A model generated the notes under the pieces. It ran no database searches. It was not told where the DNA came from and worked only from the letters and a program-made list of their open reading frames with translations. A stretch of DNA of 14,999 nt from Bacteroidia bacterium (GTDB taxonomy: Bacteria; Bacteroidota; Bacteroidia; Bacteroidales; Azobacteroidaceae), in NCBI GenBank assembly GCA_026000155.1, contig BNYG01000045.1, positions 1-14,999 of the forward strand. The letters are read 5' to 3'. Numbering within the stretch: the stretch's first letter is position 1; each line of letters begins with the position of its first letter. Both the position numbers and the translations under genes were made by a program. Of this stretch, positions 5,442-14,600 are shown piece by piece.

Positions 5442-7460
5442 TTATTCTTTATAATTCTTTATTCCTCCTTGCAAAAATTGAATATATTCTTCAATATTTT
5501 TGTTGTAAGCGCGCCAGGGAGCGATTGGATAACCGTTATTATTCAACAACACATAATACGGCTGCGCATTCGCTCCGAATTTATGCCGCTGCAGATAACT
5601 CCATTTATCGCCGATGGTTCGCAATTTCACGGTTTTACCGTATTCTTCCTTGACGATGGTTTCCGGCAAATTGGTTTTATTATCCACATAGAGCGAAATC
5701 AACACATAATCGTTGTCGATAATGCCTTTTACCCGCGGGTCCGACCAGACCGCCGCTTCCATTTCCCGGCAATTGACACAACCGAAACCGGTAAAATCGA
5801 CCATGACGGGCTTTTTATTTTTCCGGGCATATTCCATTCCTTCGTCGTAATCGTAGAATTTCGGATGTACTTCGCCGTTGTAAAGATTGAAATCCTGTGT
5901 GTAGAGTGGGGGAGAAAAGGCGCTGATGGCTTTCAAAGGAGCACCCCATAAACCGGGCAGCATGTAAACGGCAAAGGCAAAAGAGATTAGCGCCAGGAAC
6001 AAGCGGGATACGGAAACATGCTTTAAGTCGCTATCGTGTGCCAGTTTTATTTTTCCTAACAGGTAGAAGCCCAATAAAACGAATATGACAATCCAAAGTA
6101 CCAAAAATACTTCGCGGTCGAGAATTTTCCATCCATAAGCTAAATCGGCTACGGACAAGAATTTCAATGCCAATGCCAATTCAAGGAAACCTAACACTAC
6201 TTTTACCGTATTCAGCCAGCCTCCCGATTTCGGCAAATTTTGCATTAGCGAAGGAAAAACGGCAAAGAAAGCAAAAGGAATAGCCAATGCCAATCCGAAA
6301 CCAAACATTCCAATGGCTGGACCGGTAATGCTTCCCATGCTGACGGCCTGCACCAATAATCCGCCGATGATGGGTCCTGTACAGGAAAAAGAAACCAGTA
6401 CCAAGGTGAATGCCATGAAGAAAATACTCAATAATCCGGCGGTAGATTCGGCTTTACTGTCCATCTTATTGGTCCACGAAGCCGGTAAAGTCAATTCAAA
6501 AGCGCCAAAGAAAGAGATGGCAAATACCACCAGCAAAGCAAAGAACAGCAGATTGAATACGGCATTGGTCGATAAATTGTTCAAGGCGCTTGCCCCGAAA
6601 AGTATCGTAATCAGTAAACCCAAGGCGAGATAAATCACAATGATGGATAAACCGTAAGTAAGCGCATCGGTGACGGCTTTTTTGCGATTGGATTTCGAGC
6701 GTTTCAAAAAGAAACTGACGGTCATAGGGATAATCGGCCAAACACATGGTGTGAGCAGCGCTAATAATCCGCCACCGAAACAAAGCAGGAAAATAGCCCA
6801 GCCAGAGGTATCCGCCTCTGTTCCGGAGCCGAAAGCGTTTAATTCTTCAATGACAGGTTGCCAGAGATCCACATCTATACTGTCATTGCGGACTTGATCC
6901 GCAATCTCCTCTTCAGTCGTTAATGAATCATTTCCCTCTGTCATGGGATTGCGGGTCAAGCCCGCAATGACAGTATCGTCAGCCTTTGATCCTTCGCTTT
7001 TTGCCAGACCCGCCGGCAAATCTTTTTTTGAAAAAGCAAATTCTTCTTTCAGGGCGATGCAACTTTCATCGTTGCACGACATATAGTCGATATAGCCTTC
7101 AATATTGAATTTGTCCGGGTCGGTAACTTTTATTTTTTGGGTAAAAGTCGGATTATTTTTGTACCAACTGATATTCATTTCAAACATCTCGTCATATTGA
7201 ATTGTTATTCCGGTAAGAGTTGTAACTTTGCCGGATAATTCGGCTCCCTGTACTTTTTCGAAAACGAAAGTAGTGGGAATAGGACCTCCGGAGGGCAAAT
7301 TCATATCATAAAGATGCCATCCCTGTTCAATGGATGCAGAGAAAGTGAGTTCTCCGGAATTGTTCAGGAAAATTTTCCATTTGACAGGCTCTTGTATTTG
7401 TGCACAAACCGTCGAGCCGGTCAATAAAAGAAAAATGAGAATTTTGATTTGTTTCAACAT
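5442..7460 (-). CDS. dsbD: DsbD-family thiol:disulfide interchange protein
   Basis: DsbD carries electrons from cytosolic thioredoxin across the inner membrane to periplasmic thiol pathways. This 672-residue copy is complete: a signal peptide (1-20), an N-terminal periplasmic domain (about 22-145) with C129 and C134, a transmembrane core (about 220-500, roughly eight segments) with C239 in TPCVWP and C360 in FSCTGP, and a thioredoxin-like C-terminal domain with C561-V-N-C564. All six redox cysteines are present. In the linker, residues 163-194 are encoded by a palindromic repeat; their sequence (VIAGLTRNP, then IADQVRND) looks unlike the rest, but the frame stays open. The start is supported by the signal peptide and by a TATCTTTG box 18-25 bases upstream. 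Its client proteins are not evident; cytochrome c maturation or periplasmic reduction are family roles. Confidence 0.95.
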   Translation of the reverse strand: MLKQIKILIFLLLTGSTVCAQIQEPVKWKIFLNNSGELTFSASIEQGWHLYDMNLPSGGPIPTTFVFEKVQGAELSGKVTTLTGITIQYDEMFEMNISWYKNNPTFTQKIKVTDPDKFNIEGYIDYMSCNDESCIALKEEFAFSKKDLPAGLAKSEGSKADDTVIAGLTRNPMTEGNDSLTTEEEIADQVRNDSIDVDLWQPVIEELNAFGSGTEADTSGWAIFLLCFGGGLLALLTPCVWPIIPMTVSFFLKRSKSNRKKAVTDALTYGLSIIVIYLALGLLITILFGASALNNLSTNAVFNLLFFALLVVFAISFFGAFELTLPASWTNKMDSKAESTAGLLSIFFMAFTLVLVSFSCTGPIIGGLLVQAVSMGSITGPAIGMFGFGLALAIPFAFFAVFPSLMQNLPKSGGWLNTVKVVLGFLELALALKFLSVADLAYGWKILDREVFLVLWIVIFVLLGFYLLGKIKLAHDSDLKHVSVSRLFLALISFAFAVYMLPGLWGAPLKAISAFSPPLYTQDFNLYNGEVHPKFYDYDEGMEYARKNKKPVMVDFTGFGCVNCREMEAAVWSDPRVKGIIDNDYVLISLYVDNKTNLPETIVKEEYGKTVKLRTIGDKWSYLQRHKFGANAQPYYVLLNNNGYPIAPWRAYNKNIEEYIQFLQGGIKNYKE
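6880..6973. repeat. In-frame copy of the inverted-repeat element inside dsbD
   Basis: The arm at 6944-6973 is identical to 5404-5433. The opposing arm at 6880-6906 differs from 5315-5341 at only two bases, A6892 and T6898. These two bases face each other in the arm's own hairpin (6886-6892 with 6898-6904), so base pairing is kept. The insertion encodes residues 163-194 of DsbD, in the flexible linker between the N-terminal domain and the first membrane segment, and does not break the frame. It resembles in concept the Rickettsia palindromic elements that insert into coding genes; no homology to those is claimed. Confidence 0.9.
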
Positions 7461-7477
7461 AATTATAGTTATTTTTG
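7448..7477 (+). promoter_or_regulatory. Promoter of the 7501-8573 unit
   Basis: TTTG at 7448-7451 and TATTTTTG at 7470-7477 are 18 bp apart, fitting the Bacteroidetes consensus. Transcription would start near 7482 and give an A-rich leader of about 19 bases before the ATG at 7501. The upstream half of the promoter lies within the first codons of dsbD on the other strand. Confidence 0.65.
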
Positions 7478-7485
7478 CAAAGATA
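7478..7485 (-). promoter_or_regulatory. -7 box of the dsbD promoter
   Basis: On the minus strand this reads TATCTTTG, matching TAnnTTTG, and lies 18-25 bases upstream of the dsbD ATG. It directly abuts the plus-strand -7 box, so TATTTTTGCAAAGATA serves both directions. No good TTTG element is seen at the expected distance further upstream on the minus strand, so this promoter looks weaker or may need an activator. Confidence 0.45.
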
Positions 7486-7500
7486 TAAAAGATTAATCAG

Positions 7501-7905
7501 ATGGAAGCACAAGAAAAAGTAAAAAACAAAAAAGGGAAGAAGGTATTGGGGATATTTTTAGGTATAATAGTACTTGCTTTGGCTATTTTCCTCTATGTCC
7601 GTTTCTATTATCCTTTTGGAGAAGGCGTAAAAGCAGGGCAGTTGAATTACGTAGTCTATAAAGGGTATGTTTTTAAGACCTACGAGGGCAAACTCATCCA
7701 GTCCGGTTTGAAATCAGGCATTGCCACCGGGCAGATTCAATCGAATGAGTTCATATTTTCGGTTTCCGACAAAGCGGTTGCGGAAAAATTAATGCTGGCC
7801 GGCGGGCAGGAAGTCGATTTGCATTACAAGGAATATTTGGGAACACTTCCTTGGCGCGGATACAGTAAATATGTGGTGGACAGTATTATTGCTATAAAGC
7901 AGTGA
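7501..7905 (+). CDS. Small membrane-anchored protein of unknown function
   Basis: The 134-residue product has a lysine-rich N-terminus (5-14), one transmembrane helix (about 15-33) and a C-terminal domain of about 100 residues. By the positive-inside rule the C-terminal part should face the periplasm. It holds no cysteine and no catalytic motif that I recognise. I recall homologues in Bacteroides that databases sometimes name 6-phosphogluconate dehydrogenase; nothing in this sequence supports that (no Rossmann fold, far too short). Its stop codon overlaps the GTG start of trmD by four bases (GTGA), so the two are one transcript and probably translationally coupled. Its own promoter lies at 7448-7477. 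Confidence 0.85.
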   Translation: MEAQEKVKNKKGKKVLGIFLGIIVLALAIFLYVRFYYPFGEGVKAGQLNYVVYKGYVFKTYEGKLIQSGLKSGIATGQIQSNEFIFSVSDKAVAEKLMLAGGQEVDLHYKEYLGTLPWRGYSKYVVDSIIAIKQ

Positions 7906-8573
7906 GAATAGATATTATCACCGTACTCCCTGAGATTTTGGACAGTCCGCTCCATCACTCCATATTAAAAAGGGCGCAGGAGAAAGGTTTGGTTGAAATA
8001 TACCTTCATAATCTCAGGGATTATTCCTTGGATAAGCACCGCCGGGTGGATGATTATCCCTTTGGCGGTCAAGCCGGGATGGTTTTGCAATGCGAACCTG
8101 TTGACCGGGTTATTTCTTTTTTAAAAACACAGCGGGACTACGATGAAGTGATTTATACATCTCCCGACGGCGAAACTTTTAACCAGAAAATCGCCAATCA
8201 ACTTTCTTTATCTCAAAACCTGATTATCCTCTGCGGGCATTATAAAGGAATCGACTACCGGATTCGTGAACATTTAGTTACCCGCGAAATTTCCGTAGGC
8301 GATTATGTTTTAACCGGGGGCGAATTGGCGGCGGCGATTATGTCCGATGCCATTGTCCGTCTGATTCCGGGCGCCATAGGCGATGAACAATCCGCCCTGT
8401 CCGATTCTTTTCAGGATAATTTATTAGCTCCTCCGGTTTATACCCGTCCGTCCGGCTACAAAGGATGGTTGGTACCGGATGTCTTGCTTTCGGGTCATGA
8501 AGCCAAAATCAGGGATTGGGAATTGCAACAATCCATGGAACGAACCCAACTGTTGCGGCCGGATTTGCTCTAA
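7902..8573 (+). CDS. trmD: tRNA (guanine-N1-)-methyltransferase TrmD
   Basis: TrmD is a SAM-dependent SPOUT enzyme that makes m1G37 next to the anticodon of tRNAs reading CNN codons, which prevents +1 frameshifting; it is essential in many bacteria. The 223-residue length is typical. [11 protein letters not shown] (110-120) and [14 protein letters not shown] (131-144) form the trefoil-knot SAM site. D168 in SDSF is the expected catalytic base and R153 the conserved arginine in [19 protein letters not shown] (195-207) is another family motif. The start is GTG, in a GTGA overlap with the preceding gene; the first residues [11 protein letters not shown] match the usual TrmD N-terminus. The common rpsP-rimM-trmD-rplS neighbours are absent. 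A strong hairpin begins at the last base of the stop codon. Confidence 0.98.
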   Translation: MRIDIITVLPEILDSPLHHSILKRAQEKGLVEIYLHNLRDYSLDKHRRVDDYPFGGQAGMVLQCEPVDRVISFLKTQRDYDEVIYTSPDGETFNQKIANQLSLSQNLIILCGHYKGIDYRIREHLVTREISVGDYVLTGGELAAAIMSDAIVRLIPGAIGDEQSALSDSFQDNLLAPPVYTRPSGYKGWLVPDVLLSGHEAKIRDWELQQSMERTQLLRPDLL

Positions 8574-8616
8574 ATCAAAAGGAGAAGACGGATAAATCTG
8601 TCTTCTCCTTTTGATT
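8573..8616. terminator. Bidirectional terminator between trmD and the Sus-like operon
   Basis: AATCAAAAGGAGAAGAC from 8573 pairs with the complementary stretch ending at 8616, giving a stem of about 20 bp with one G-T pair and a loop of about four bases (TAAA). Both ends are A-rich on one side and T-rich on the other (CTTTTGATTATT on the plus strand), so it can work in both directions. It lies between convergent genes: it starts in the trmD stop codon and ends 14 bases from the stop of the last operon gene. Confidence 0.85.
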
Positions 8617-8629
8617 ATTACGATTAAAA

Positions 8630-9346
8630 TCAAAGATCTTCCGGATAACCGGTATAACGATAACCGGAAACTACCCAATGTTCATCCCAATCAGCGGGGT
8701 CAGCCGGAGAATTGCTACCCGGTTTAATTACCCATTCATATTCAGGTACAGTTGGATCTTCCCAATCTTCCTCAGCAATCGCTTGGCTTACAAACAGCAT
8801 GTAATCATGATGCAGCGTGAATTTAACATAAATACTATCCGAGGTATTTCCTCCTATGGTTGTTGCTGCTTGAGGAATAATTTTTAAAGTATCTAAAGTG
8901 ATACGCGTGTATAGGTTTACACCATCATTTAATTCACCGGCAGCACTTGGTACGCGGAAATAGCCGGCATAACTTGGATCAAATGGAGCCAAACCATAAT
9001 CAGTATCAATATAGTATGTATCCGTACTTATACTGTTTTCAACCGTTTCTACACCGGCAGCGTTTGCCGAATTACCCGTAAGTTTGAATTTTCCTTTTTG
9101 ATGAAATCCTGCAATAGAAAACTCCACCCAAATCTCATCTGAAGTATTAGCTGCCGTATTGTAAATCATTACTTCAAGGCCATCTTCAATAGCAGTGTTG
9201 TCGCTATCATATTCTTCACAAGCTGTAGCTACTACAAAGCGTCCTGCATAATCGAACGTTTCGCTGTACCAATTTTCTATTTCATTTTGGCATGACGTAA
9301 GAGCCATGCAAACGAAAACACATATTATATATCCTAACTTTCTCAT
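8630..9346 (-). CDS. Lipoprotein, Lipid_bd-type (lipocalin-like) family
   Basis: The 238-residue product has a lipoprotein signal peptide with lipobox LTSC and acylated C19. The rest looks all-beta: the FDYAGRFVV segment (31-39), a repeated pattern of short strands to about 185, and a C-terminal tail rich in W, D and P. This matches my memory of the Pfam family called lipid-binding putative hydrolase (Lipid_bd), found as the last gene of Sus-like operons. The name comes from structural resemblance and no catalytic residues are evident, so hydrolase activity should not be assumed. It is the fourth gene of the operon, 21 bp after the previous one. It is probably anchored in the outer membrane and may help bind the imported ligand. 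Confidence 0.75.
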   Translation of the reverse strand: MRKLGYIICVFVCMALTSCQNEIENWYSETFDYAGRFVVATACEEYDSDNTAIEDGLEVMIYNTAANTSDEIWVEFSIAGFHQKGKFKLTGNSANAAGVETVENSISTDTYYIDTDYGLAPFDPSYAGYFRVPSAAGELNDGVNLYTRITLDTLKIIPQAATTIGGNTSDSIYVKFTLHHDYMLFVSQAIAEEDWEDPTVPEYEWVIKPGSNSPADPADWDEHWVVSGYRYTGYPEDL

Positions 9347-9367
9347 ATTCTTTTAATTTATACGTTG

Positions 9368-10078
9368 TTATTGTTTTGTAATTGTTTGATAGAATATATA
9401 GGAACCCACATATTCCGGAGCCCAAGAGATAGTAGCTGTTGCCGGGTCATAGCTTGCATCATAAAAATCAGACATGCCGTCACCCCAGCCCGCATTGTGA
9501 CTCTTCACTAAGTCAAAAGTATTGTCAGCATTTAACTTAACTTCCGAATTCATTTCATAAGCCGCTCCATAACCGGCACGTTGAGCATACCAGCCTCCAA
9601 ACAAGTCGGAAACATAGAATCTACCCGGAGATAATTGGTAGATAAGTATTTCAAAGTCCCTGCCATAAGCCACCGTAACACCTGTTGAAATTACTTTACG
9701 ATAACTGCTGCCGGTTACAGTATAGAGTCCCGATACTAATGGAGAAGGTGTTGCATCAGCAACTACAACTTGACGTGTAGCTATTGTCGGGAAACCATCC
9801 GAGTTATTGACTTTATAAGTCAGTTTGTAAAGACCGGCAACATTGGTGTTTAATGTTCCGGATACTATTACGGCATCGGAAATATCTTCACCATTTTCTG
9901 AAGCTTCCCATCCCGGTTCGTTATACGTACCTCCTAATGGCACAAGCTCAGTCGCATTTCCTTTAAGAGTCAGATCACAATAATAAGTAATCTTTGAAAT
10001 ATCTTCCGTCTCCTTTTCACAAGAGAAAAGAAACATTGCGGAAAGCATTAATAGACTGTATTTATAGATTCGTTTCAT
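9368..10078 (-). CDS. Surface lipoprotein with Ig-like domain (DUF5011/DUF5012 type)
   Basis: The 236-residue product has a lipobox (LFSC, C20) followed by acidic residues (EKETED), similar to the Bacteroidetes lipoprotein surface-export signal. Residues about 30-108 form an Ig-like beta sandwich ending in GLYKLTYKVNNSDG (82-95), the pattern of HYR/DUF5011 domains in secreted Bacteroidetes proteins. Residues about 113-236 look like a second, Gly- and Tyr-rich beta domain with several exposed aromatics (GGWY, WGDG, DFYD), which I associate with DUF5012. Exposed aromatics would suit ligand binding, but this is inference. It follows the SusD-like gene by 24 bp and probably serves as a surface accessory to the transporter, like the SusE/F-position proteins. 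Confidence 0.75.
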   Translation of the reverse strand: MKRIYKYSLLMLSAMFLFSCEKETEDISKITYYCDLTLKGNATELVPLGGTYNEPGWEASENGEDISDAVIVSGTLNTNVAGLYKLTYKVNNSDGFPTIATRQVVVADATPSPLVSGLYTVTGSSYRKVISTGVTVAYGRDFEILIYQLSPGRFYVSDLFGGWYAQRAGYGAAYEMNSEVKLNADNTFDLVKSHNAGWGDGMSDFYDASYDPATATISWAPEYVGSYIFYQTITKQ

Positions 10079-10102
10079 ACGTTTTAATTTTTAATTAGTT
10101 CT

Positions 10103-11611
10103 TTATTTACCCGCTTTTTGATTCCACCATACTTTTTCTCCCACATTGGCTTTTTGCTCAGGGGAATTGTTGTTGCGGAAGATATACGATTCAGGATAGA
10201 TAGGTGAAGCCGGTAAATTGCCATTTAACAAGGCTCTTCCTTTCACCGAAACAGTTAAATCGCCCACCGGGAAATTTTGGAAAGCATACGCTCTGTTAGC
10301 GGCAATGTCTATATTGTTCACTGCAGGATACTTGGTACGGTTACGTTCCAAGAAAGATTCGATGTGTTGGTAATTAGCGTTAGCTACCCATTTCTGCATT
10401 CCTATTTGTTTAATCGCAGCTTCGGTAGAAGTAGCGGTAAATTTTGCGTAGCCTGTTTCTATAATTTCCGTAGAAGCAATGCCATGTTGTTCGAGCGATG
10501 CTGTAACAGCTGCATCATAATATTTCTTTGCGTTGGTGAAGTCATTTGCCCGTGCATACACTTCAGCGATATAGAAATTTACTTCCCAGTCCGATATAAA
10601 AATCAAGTCCATATTGCCGCCAAATACAATCGAAGCATAGGTTTCTTTATCATCGGGAGTGCCATTGCCGTCCGAATCATCTTTAGAGTCGAAGTCGCCG
10701 AAAAAGGCGCCTTTACTTCCGGAGAACAATTTTTCTAAGCGAGGATCACTGTTTTCACTCAAATAATCAAAGAAATTTTTAGATGCAATAAGGTTCTGAG
10801 AGAGATAATTCGCTCCTCCTGCCTGGAACTCCCGCATCGGGTGACGTTTACCTTCTACGGCATCATCCCATACTTTCCCCGGTATCTTAGCGCTGGCAGT
10901 AAGCAGATCCGCACTTTGAATGAAGCTTAATAAAGCCGCATTGTTATATTGGTCGGTTTCAGACAAACGTAAAGTTAATTTCACTTTTAATGCATTGGCA
11001 AACTTATACCAAGCATCTAAGTTTCCACCATAGACATAGTCATAAGAACCGGCTATAGAAGAACTGCTTAGGTCAATTGTTAACAAGGCATTTATCCGAG
11101 TCAATAAGTCAGCATAAATATCCTGCTGTTTGTCTTGCTTCGGATGCAAAAGACCTTCGTTACCTTTCAATGCTTCCGAATAAGGCATATCACCCCAAAC
11201 ATCGGTAATTAATTGCCAAGTAAAGATTGATAAGGCTTCTGCTATAAAATAATAGCCTCTGTTTTCATCTGCCTCTGTATCCGTTGTGATACGTTTCAAG
11301 TCCGTTAGCGGCTCTCTCATTAAAGAGGTATAAGAGTTATTAAACTGCTGAGGCAAATATTCGCATAATGTTTTGAATTGAGAAGCTGTGTAGCTTTGTG
11401 TCCAGTATTCTACCCAAACACCACCTCCAAAACCGAAGTCCCAACCCATCAAGTTGTTAGCTATACCGATCTCGGTTGCGGGTAACAATACTTTAGCATC
11501 TGGAATTTCTTCCAATGAGTTTGGATCGTGATTCACATCCAAATAATCACTACATCCTGCTGTAAAGAACAAGAGGATAGTGGATAATATTATTAATGAT
11601 TTACTTTTCAT
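10103..11611 (-). CDS. SusD-like outer-membrane lipoprotein (SusD-like_2 type)
   Basis: SusD-like lipoproteins act as a surface lid on SusC-like transporters and capture ligand. The 502-residue product has lipobox TAGC (C20) followed by SDYLDVNHDPN (21-31), the usual start of this group. AEALSIFTWQLITDVWGDMPY (125-145) is a conserved TPR-type helix, and KANVGEKVWWNQ (487-498) is the usual C-terminal signature. These features point to the SusD-like_2 rather than the classical SusD branch. Residues 312-323 read DSDGNGTPDDKE, a perfect EF-hand-like calcium loop, in an apparent insertion between helices. The gene lies 21 bp downstream of the SusC-like gene, its expected partner. Ligand is unknown; members of this branch occur in both glycan and non-glycan loci. 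Confidence 0.93.
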   Translation of the reverse strand: MKSKSLIILSTILLFFTAGCSDYLDVNHDPNSLEEIPDAKVLLPATEIGIANNLMGWDFGFGGGVWVEYWTQSYTASQFKTLCEYLPQQFNNSYTSLMREPLTDLKRITTDTEADENRGYYFIAEALSIFTWQLITDVWGDMPYSEALKGNEGLLHPKQDKQQDIYADLLTRINALLTIDLSSSSIAGSYDYVYGGNLDAWYKFANALKVKLTLRLSETDQYNNAALLSFIQSADLLTASAKIPGKVWDDAVEGKRHPMREFQAGGANYLSQNLIASKNFFDYLSENSDPRLEKLFSGSKGAFFGDFDSKDDSDGNGTPDDKETYASIVFGGNMDLIFISDWEVNFYIAEVYARANDFTNAKKYYDAAVTASLEQHGIASTEIIETGYAKFTATSTEAAIKQIGMQKWVANANYQHIESFLERNRTKYPAVNNIDIAANRAYAFQNFPVGDLTVSVKGRALLNGNLPASPIYPESYIFRNNNSPEQKANVGEKVWWNQKAGK

Positions 11612-11632
11612 ATTCTTGCTATTTATAGATTA

Positions 11633-14600
11633 TTAAAATGTAAGATTTAAGCCGAATACATACGTTTGATAGGGAGGCGTTGTACCAAATTCTCCAAACT
11701 TAGCTTCAATATCACTGCCCCAAGTAGTAATTTCAGGATCTATGTATTGGTTTTCTTTGGGTGTCCACAATAAAAAATTGGATGCCGTCAATGAAAGGCG
11801 TAAGCCGGCAATTTTCAGTTTGTCGCACACATTTTTGGGCAACTGATATGCCAAGCTCACATTACGCAGTTTCAAATAAGAACGGTCAATCACATTCGCA
11901 TCAGCATAATCAAAGCCGCCGTTGCTGTAGAACGTATGCAAAGCAGTAGGATTTACGAGTGTGGTGTTTTCACTATAAGTGCCGTCTCCGTTAGCCACAA
12001 CAGAATTAGGAACAAGGAAGGGATAACGATCATTATAAACCGTTTCAGGACCGTTACCTACCCAACCCATATAATCTTTAGTATAAGAATAGATTGCTCC
12101 GCCGTAACGGTAATCAAAAGTACCGGACAATGAAATACCTTTGTAAGTAAACGTATTAGTTAACCCCATACGGTATTTTTCATTAATGTCCTTACCTAAA
12201 TACTCTTCATTGGGAGTTGGCTGTGGCATACCTGCACCATCTACAACCGGATGTTCTACTCCGTCAATATTAACTTTCAACGCCTTTTGAGATTTGAATT
12301 GACCCATGGCTTTTCCTTCTGTAGCATAAATGCCAATACCACCAAAGCCGCCTAAGAAAACTTCTTCTACGTCTAACCGTTCCACTTTATTATTGTTCTT
12401 GGTGAAGTTGTAGTTGATATTCCAAGAGAAATCCTTTGTTTTGACAGGCACTAAAGAAACAGAAAGTTCAACACCACTGTTACGCACATCTCCTAAGTTA
12501 AATACCTGAGAAGTATATCCTGTGGATGGATCCAGCGGCATAACTTCAATTAAGTCGTTCGTGAATTTATTGTAGTATGAAAATTCTACCCCTACACGAT
12601 GGTTGAAGAAGAAAGTTTCTGCGCCTATCTCAAATTCATCCGACATTTCAGGTTTTAATAAGGCATTACCAGCCGTATTAGAAACAGAAAACGCATTTAC
12701 TCCACCCAATGGGAAAGTCAAATTATCCACACCGGGGTAGCCCGGATTCGTAATCTGTCCTGCTACAAAACGGTCGTAAACACCATAAAGAGGGGCGTCT
12801 TTACCTGTACGTCCATACGCCAAACGGATTTTAGCAAAGTCAAGAATACCTGTATTGATGTCTTGTTGTTGCAAGAAGTCGGTAGCGATAAAACTCAACA
12901 TCGATGCCGGATAAAAATAAGAATTAGTCTCTTTAGGTAAGGTAGAAGACCAGTCATTACGTCCTGTGAGTGTCAAATAAAGATAGTCTTTGTAACCTAA
13001 GTCAGCATTGATGTAAGCACCCAATATCCGATAAAGCGTAGAGCGTTGGCTGGCTACGGCTGGAGATAAGGTGTTGTTGAAATTGTAAAAACCGGGTATG
13101 TCAATAGAGGTTATTTCACCCCTGTTGGCTGAGTACGATCTCTCATTGGCATTGGCTCCGGCAACCACGTTGACAGAGAAGTCTTCGAAGCGATCGTTGT
13201 AATTAGCGAATAAGTCGTGGTTAGTCTGAATCCGTTGAATTCTCGTTTGTTCATAGCTGCCGGGGCTGGCATTGGAAGATCCATCGTTAGGAGCGCCTGG
13301 TGTAAATGAAACGCCATCTACATGTATGTTGGCAACGGATGTTTCAAAGTCACCTCCAAAACGATAAGTCAATTTCAGATTCGTTAATACATCATAATCT
13401 AATTGAACTTTACCGAAGAACTTGTATTTATCCTGCACCGCTTCTTTCATTTTTAAAGCCTGATAAGGATTCAAACCGTAAGGAGTGAAATAGTTATCCA
13501 CATTATTAAACTTGTCCTTCAAATCTTTCAAATCAACAATAGAGATGTCAGTAGCAATTTCGTTTAATGAACGATAGATAGAGTTGTCCTGTCCGGTAGG
13601 AGCTACTTCATTTCTTTCTACGCTAAAATTAAAAGCGGAACTAATCAACACCTTACTTGTTTGGTGTGAAGCATTAGTAGCTATGGTATAACGGTTGTAT
13701 GAATCATCATCTGTAGGGATAGGACCATCAATATGGTTTTGAGAAACCGATACGTGATACTTTGTCTTATCTGTTCCACCTGTTAACGATAACGCATTGT
13801 TGTAACCTAAACCTAAATCGTAAAAGTCACGGATGCGGTTTTTTAGATAAACATAAGGCTTCAATTTTTGACTGTTATCTACCACGTTACCCCAAACTCT
13901 GTCTTTGCCGTCAAAAGCAGCTCCCCAGTTTCCATTTTCATCCAAGGCGCGGTCACCTGACCACCCTTGACCAAACTGATTTTGCTCTTTATTCAAATAA
14001 CCCACTTGCTGGATAGTTAGACCGCCATCATAAGCTACTTGCACTTTTCCGCCTGTGTTTTTTCCGGATTTAGTGGTAATCATAATTACCCCTTGGGCTG
14101 CGCGTGAACCATATAAAGCGGAAGCGGCAGAACCTTTCAAGACGGTCATGCTTTCAATGTCATTGGGATTAAGAGCGTTGATGCCCGAACCGAAGTCAGC
14201 CTGACCATTCAAAGTGTTTTTAGCAGTTAGCGTTCCTGATTGATTTTGAGTATTCGTAAGAGGCACCCCGTCAATAATATATAGAGGCTGAGTTCCGGAG
14301 AAAGAGTTAAAACCGCGAATGGTAACATTCTGCGTACCCCCTGGAGTCTGCGAAGAAGAAATTTCCACACCCGCTACTTTACCTTGTAAGGCTTGCATTG
14401 GGTTGGCTGCTTTTGAGTTGGCAATATCTTCACCACTTATCGTGGACGTAGCATAACCCAGTGTTTTCTTCTCTCTCGAAAGACCTAATGCCGTTACTAC
14501 TACTTCTCCCAACGCTTTCGCATCCGGAGTAAGTGTTATTTGTACATTCGTTCCTGCTGCTACTTCAGCATCAGTATAACCAATGTATTTAACAACCAAG

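Noticed and set aside
5387..5951. Two overlapping plus-strand open frames across the repeat and the dsbD 3' end
   Set aside because: They begin in the palindromic element and run antisense to the conserved thioredoxin domain of DsbD; no domain is recognisable.
5315..6973. Repeated 30-mers as a CRISPR array
   Set aside because: The copies are inverted pairs rather than regularly spaced direct repeats, one lies inside a gene, and no cas gene is present.
6880..6973. Repeat insertion as a sign that dsbD is a pseudogene
   Set aside because: The frame stays open, and all six redox cysteines and all domains are intact on both sides of the insertion.
7501..7905. 6-phosphogluconate dehydrogenase, as similar Bacteroides proteins are sometimes labelled
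   Set aside because: The protein has 134 residues with a membrane helix and no nucleotide-binding motif, so the label is not supported.
13762..14016. Small plus-strand open frames opposite the SusC-like gene
   Set aside because: They are antisense to well-conserved plug and barrel coding sequence, and lack recognisable domains and promoters.
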